Of a stretch of 64,000 nucleotides of DNA, positions 56,896 through 64,000 are shown piece after piece; within the stretch, counting starts at the first letter, position 1, and each line of letters begins with the position of its first letter. The notes under the pieces are model-generated. The model had not been told where the DNA came from. It saw only the letters and a program-made list of their open reading frames with translations, and searched no databases. The DNA is from Ochotona curzoniae (taxonomy: Eukaryota > Chordata > Mammalia > Lagomorpha > Ochotonidae): contig NW_024465777.1 in assembly GCF_017591425.1 (NCBI RefSeq), forward strand, positions 2,480,001 through 2,544,000, read 5' to 3'. A program made the position numbers and the translations under genes.

Positions 56896-57360
56896 TGAAT
56901 CTAAACAGAGTTGCCTTGGAAAGGAGTGTTGCTGTTGTCAGGTGAGCCTACCACTGCTGCCATGTGGGGTTGGGTGTGTGTCTGAGTGGTGGGGCTGTGG
57001 TGTTGGGCAGGACCTGGCTTCTCCCACATGCCAAGAGACAACCCAGTCATGACTGGCAGGAATAAGACATTGGCAATGTCTCCCGCCGGAGAGCAGAATT
57101 GCCTCCTGTCGAGGACCGCTATCATGCCAACTATAAGGGGCTTTTTAAGAAACAATCCCTGGGGCAGGAGCGCCCATCTGACAGCTATGAAGGGCAAGGC
57201 GCACGGAGTTCAGAGGTGAAATGGATCTTATATCTGGGTCTCCAATTCCAAGTCCAGTACTAATTGCACCACCCGGCCAAGTCTTTGCTTTTTCCTCTAA
57301 GTAGATCTGCTCCACCCTCTCCCTTGTGCCCTGGCTCCCACCTACCCCTGTTCCCTTCAC

Positions 57361-57452
57361 CCTGCCCTCTGACCCATGCCCGGCTGTGACCCCTGCCTGA
57401 GAGCCTCGCCCTGCCCTCTGACCCATGCCCAGCTGTGACCCCTGCCTGAGAG
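57361..57452. repeat. 49-bp tandem duplication in MYOM3 3'UTR
   Basis: A 43-bp segment starting CCTGCCCTCTGACCCATGCC occurs at 57,361-57,403 and 57,410-57,452 with one substitution, separated by CCTCGC. The second copy starts five bases past the MYOM3 stop codon on the minus strand. Confidence 0.95.
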
Positions 57453-57456
57453 CCCG

Positions 57457-57813
<357 letters not shown>

Positions 57814-58089
57814 CTAAACTCATGTTATTGTAGCCCTTAAAGGGGAGAAGTGCTCTGTTTTCACTCCACATTCTTCAGCCTCAGCCTTTCTTGGGGAATA
57901 TTTATCTGTTAGGATTTCAGATCAGCAATTATCTGTTCCCTACTTTGCTTTACTGTTTTTTTTTTTGGTCCTATGAATGTCATTATGATTTCACCATGCA
58001 AGTGGATGGTATTGCTTTAGAACAAATGACTTACAAAGTAAGTTTGAACATTCTCCAACAAGCACTGACACAGCGTGCTGCAGTGTAAA

Positions 58090-58270
58090 GTGTTGGACGC
58101 CCAGGTCCTGTCAGGCTGTGTGGCCTTAACCACTCTGGACCTCCCTCAGCCCTAAGTTTGACCAGGAATCCTCACTCGCAGGAGAAGCCTTGATGGTAAA
58201 ATTAGTCAAAATGTGCAGCAGAGTTGGAAGAGGGCCTGGCTCAAGGTGAGCTCTTTGCAGAATGCAAGAC
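58090..58270 (+). repeat. MIR in MYOM3 last intron
   Basis: CAGGCTGTGTGGCCTTAACC, ACCTCCCTCAGCCCTAAGTT and GATGGTAAAATTAGTCA follow the MIR core. Confidence 0.55.
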
Positions 58271-58546
58271 TAGAAGGGCTGGTAGGGATGTTTCCACTGA
58301 AAAGCCAAGTTCACAGATACAAGTCCATGAAGCCCAGAGCTATCTAGAGCTGGGTGGGGCACCCACACAGGTCCTTTATACCCCATGCCATTGCTGAAGT
58401 GGGGGGTCCCTGGGCTGTCACCCCTGCTGGCCAGGCTGCCCTTGCTTGCTCTTGAGCCCACTCAGCACCATGGTTCATAACCTGCAAATGGGTGCATGGG
58501 GGCACATGAGTGTAGGTGGCTGGCCAAGGCCAGGGAGAGTCAGTAC

Positions 58547-58602
58547 CTTATCCTCCATGATGGTGGCCACATCCGGCAGGCCCCTGACCACTTTGGCGCG
58601 AT
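58547..58602 (-). CDS. MYOM3: MYOM3 exon (linker end and start of last Ig domain)
   Basis: ATTCCAG acceptor, TAAG/GTACTG donor (weaker donor). 56 nt: N-RAKVVRGLPDVATIMEDK, phase 2 to 0. Confidence 0.92.
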
Positions 58603-59156
58603 CTGGAATGGAGATCCCAGAGGTGAGCATTTCTCTACCACCTGCTCCCAGAAGCAGGTCCCTACAGAGCTGAGCTGCATTCCCAAGCAAGGTTTTCTTC
58701 CTGTTCTATTTTCATCACTTTGACTGAAATCTTTAAAATAGCATCATGGGCTTCAGAAGTAGGAGGTATGGGACATTGTGTGTCTCCATGCTGGTACCTG
58801 TGTGCATGGGGCCAAGTTGTGTCCTGCTGTGATTGGGATTATGTCCTGGGTTAGGTTAAATTCTGGTGTCCCCAACAGTCTCAGCTGCAGCTCGTTCTCT
58901 GACTCCTGCCTTTGGGGTTGCATCCATGTTGCCCCCTTGGCACCACAGGCCTTTGCTACATACTTCCAGACCCATGATCTCAACATATCTCCCACCTCCT
59001 TAGGCATCTAACTGCCTTGGAGCTGCTGTCACCATCCAGGTGTCCCCAGTATCCCAGGGGGCAGTGGAGATGAAGCAGCCGATCTAGAACCTTGAGCCCC
59101 AGGGAAGCAGGCCTGCCTGGCATCACTCAGAAAAGCAGAGCCAGAGCTGGACTTAC

Positions 59157-59179
59157 TCTTCTCGATGATGGCCAAGGCT
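59157..59179 (-). CDS. MYOM3: MYOM3 23-nt microexon
   Basis: TTTTTCAG acceptor, AAGA/GTAAGT donor. Encodes only ALAIIEK with shared codons on both sides. The reading frame of the transcript depends on it: skipping shifts the frame ahead of the dimerising Ig domain. Confidence 0.9.
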
Positions 59180-59362
59180 CTGAAAAACAGAAATGGGAAC
59201 AGTGGTAGTTTTGCTTATGCAGGGACAGCCCTGCCGGGATTGGGGTTAAGGGGCTGAAGCCGAGAAGGCACAGAGGTCCAGGGTGGATCTGGCAGGGGAA
59301 GGGGGAGGGAGTCACTGGGAGGGCCACACCCTGGAGGGGTTCTTAAAGTGTGGGATACTCAC

Positions 59363-59399
59363 TTCAGTCTTTGGTGTTCAGCCAGAGCATCATCAAAAG
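59363..59399 (-). CDS. MYOM3: MYOM3 37-nt linker exon
   Basis: TCACAG acceptor, TGAA/GTGAGT donor. Encodes A-FDDALAEHQRLK, the start of the helical linker between the last two Ig domains. Confidence 0.92.
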
Positions 59400-59564
59400 C
59401 TGTGAGGAGGGCAGAGGAGGTGAGTGTCAGCACCTCTGCTGGGTGACCCCCAAGGACAGCTCAGCCCTGATGGTTCTCCCTTTGGAAGCCTGGCCAGGCC
59501 CCGGGTGGGAGGCTGGGGGAGCATCCCCACCTGCTAAACTCATACCATTTACCCAAGTTTCTCA

Positions 59565-61324
<1,760 letters not shown>

Positions 61325-61694
61325 TCAGAGAGAACAGTCAGCTGGTGTGGGTGCCCTGCAGTGGGGACACACTGGTAGCGCTCTCAAGATGCTTTCTGGG
61401 AACACAGAGCTCTGCAGGGGGAGGGGCTGGCACATTCTGTCCTGAGCCACCGCAACGCAGGAGGAGGACAGACATGTCCACAGGGCAGTCACCTCACCAG
61501 CTGTGCCGCAGGAGGGACCTCAGGCCCCCTGAGACACCAGGCTGCGGGTGTCAATCACACCCCAGGCCCCGACCACCGACTTGCTGTGTAACTGCGGCCA
61601 CACTGTTGGGCCTCCTGTGCCTCACCTTCCCCGTGTGATAATGGGGATCCTGTAGGTTTCTGCCTGCAGCTCACATCACCGTCTCCTGCTCCTA

Positions 61695-61931
<237 letters not shown>

Positions 61932-62109
61932 TCAGTTTACCCATGTGGGATGGGCAGCCTGTGGGGGCTACAGCTCCAGGCCCCCTGGAGTGCTGCCTGG
62001 CGAGGGTCTGGGCTTGGCAATGCTGAGGCAGCAGCAGACAACACATACTCAGGTGGAACTTCTCTGTGCCTGCTGCCCACTCTGCCTGCTGCCCCTCCTC
62101 CAGGGTGGC

Positions 62110-62388
62110 CAGGCGTTTGGCACAGCAACGAAGATGATACTTGGGGCACCTCCACCTTGCATCACAGTGCCTGAGCTGGGTCCTCACTCCCCTTCCAATT
62201 CCAGCTGCCTGCTGATGTGCAATGGCTCACTTGCTGCCCATGCAGGAGACCTGGCTGGAGTTCCAGGCTCCCAGCTTCAGTCTGGTCCAGCCCTAGGTGT
62301 TGCAGGCATTTGGGGGAGCAAAGCAGTGGATGGAAGAAAAAATCCCTCTTTGTCTTTAAAATGAAATGAAAATAAATATTTTTAAAGC
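62110..62388 (+). mobile_element. old CSINE in a MYOM3 intron (antisense to the gene)
   Basis: TTTGGCACAGCAACGAAGAT head remnant, GGAGACCTGGCTGGAGTTCC body, AATGAAAATAAATATT tail. Confidence 0.65.
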
Positions 62389-63186
62389 TCATGGAAAAAT
62401 GGAATTCAAATTTATATTTAGGTTGAAATCCACCATAGTCCTCTATAATACACACTTTCTATGACGGAGGGTTGGAGCCAGGTTTCACCCCAGGAAATGT
62501 GGGGATAAACCCCAAAATCTCCTGTTTCCTTTCCACATGCACCCATCACCCCCCAACCCAGGCAGGCTCTGAAGTCTCAGCCACATCCGGCGAGTTCAGT
62601 GGGAGTGACTTTTGGTCCTCTGGCCCTGCTTGCTGCCTTGTCTCTTGGTACTTAGTTTAACCTGTTGGTAACACAGTGGCCTGATCCTTGCTCCATCTCT
62701 GTGTGTCAGTGGCAATGATGATGGGGAGGTGGCTCAGCCCTGGTGGTACCAGGATCGTAGCCAAACCCCTCGGCTACAGAGAACCTGCCTGAAGCCATGT
62801 CCCTTTCCAGGAGCTTGTCCAGTGGTGACCCAGGGCTAGACGCAGTGTCTGGAGAAGACCTGAGGTCACTGTTTCCTTCCGGGTCAGCAGAGCTGGTTTA
62901 CTCTGGTTCCCTCTGGTGCTGGGTGAGGCCGCAGAGCTTAGTGGCTGCACCAGGGAACCAACAAGTCCTGTATTCGGCTCCTGCCTAGTCCAGGACTCCC
63001 TGAGGCTGCAGGTGCCACCTGGGCTGCACAGTCAGGGGAAGGGCCTGGACAGGATCTGCAGCAAAGGGAAAACCCAGGGACACTGATCCCATTGCCATGG
63101 GAAATTTGGCTGGGTGTTTTTTTTTTTTTTTGCATTAACTTTGATTTTTAAGAATACTGCATATAATATAATTTACCTGTTCCTTT

Positions 63187-63465
63187 TATTTTTAAAGAGT
63201 CATTCATTTTGTTTATTTGAAATGCAGAGTTACAGATCTTCCACCTGCTGGTTCATTATCCAAATGAGTACAATGGTCATGGCTGGGTCTCCCACATGAG
63301 TGCAGGGACCCAAGCACTTGGGCCAACCTCAGTTGCTTTCCCAGGCACATTAGTAGGGAGCTGAATTGGAAGTGGGACAGCTGGGATTTGAACCAGTGCC
63401 CACATGGGATGCTGTGTTGTAGGCAGCAGTTTAACTGGCCACACACACCACAATGCCATCCTCAT
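63187..63465 (-). mobile_element. old CSINE in a MYOM3 intron (sense)
   Basis: TTTTGTTTATTTGAAATGCA tail, CACATTAGTAGGGAGCTGAA, GGGATTTGAACCAGTGCCCA. Confidence 0.75.
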
Positions 63466-63504
63466 TCCTGAGGTTCTGAAATGTTGCACCAGCAGGAGTG
63501 CTCA

Positions 63505-64000
<496 letters not shown>

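Noticed and set aside
58446..58723. Plus-strand ORFs overlapping the MYOM3 56-nt exon
   Set aside because: They are antisense shadows of a spliced minus-strand exon and its intron.

Overview
The window is nuclear DNA from a lagomorph, most likely a pika (Ochotona). About fifty copies of a tRNA-headed SINE are scattered through it. The younger copies run from a GGGCC head with a GGTTCTAATCCC B-box to a tail reading TCTGTATATCTGACTTT then AATAAATCTT, which is the pika form of the lagomorph C-repeat (CSINE). Decayed C-repeats, L1 pieces, MIR/L2 relics and LTRs fill most of the rest. There are no bacterial-style operons; the long ORFs are shadows of CpG-rich or repeat DNA.

Two protein-coding genes are present, both on the minus strand and both cut by the window edge. 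At the left (1 to about 2900) is the 5' end of SRSF10, an SR-family splicing factor: CpG-island promoter, exon 1 with the start codon, and exon 2. The intron after exon 2 begins with ATATCCTTT, the U12-type AT-AC donor used by the minor spliceosome. Inside exon 2 lies a competing GTGAGT donor, and downstream sits a purine-rich candidate alternative exon. Together these match the known autoregulatory switch of SRSF10. At the right (57457-63717) are the last nine coding exons of MYOM3 (myomesin-3, a sarcomeric M-band protein). They splice into one open frame of 296 codons plus stop: the end of one Ig domain, a helical linker, the penultimate Ig domain, a second helical linker, and the last Ig domain. 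The SRSF10-MYOM3 neighbourhood matches the mammalian gene order on human 1p36.

Between the genes (about 3.1-57.4 kb) I find no supported gene. This interval holds: LTR copies at 3.66-5.4 kb; an endogenous gammaretrovirus-like LTR/leader/gag remnant at 9.4-11.2 kb; a rearranged L1 at 13.4-16.63 kb whose ORF1 is split by a SINE; an old L1 3' end at 17.7-18.36 kb; and several copies of a VNTR-bearing, A-tailed, non-coding element (best copies 39.0-41.08, 45.47-47.83 and 49.77-51.22 kb). One of those copies has a perfect 17-bp target-site duplication, so the family appears to be a LINE-mobilised, SVA-like composite retroelement. Less repetitive islands at 31.0-37.1 and 52.1-57.4 kb hold regulatory-looking motifs (X-box-like palindromes, a CArG/CCAAT/TATA-like group, a TAAT/ATTA-rich block), but function cannot be shown from sequence alone.
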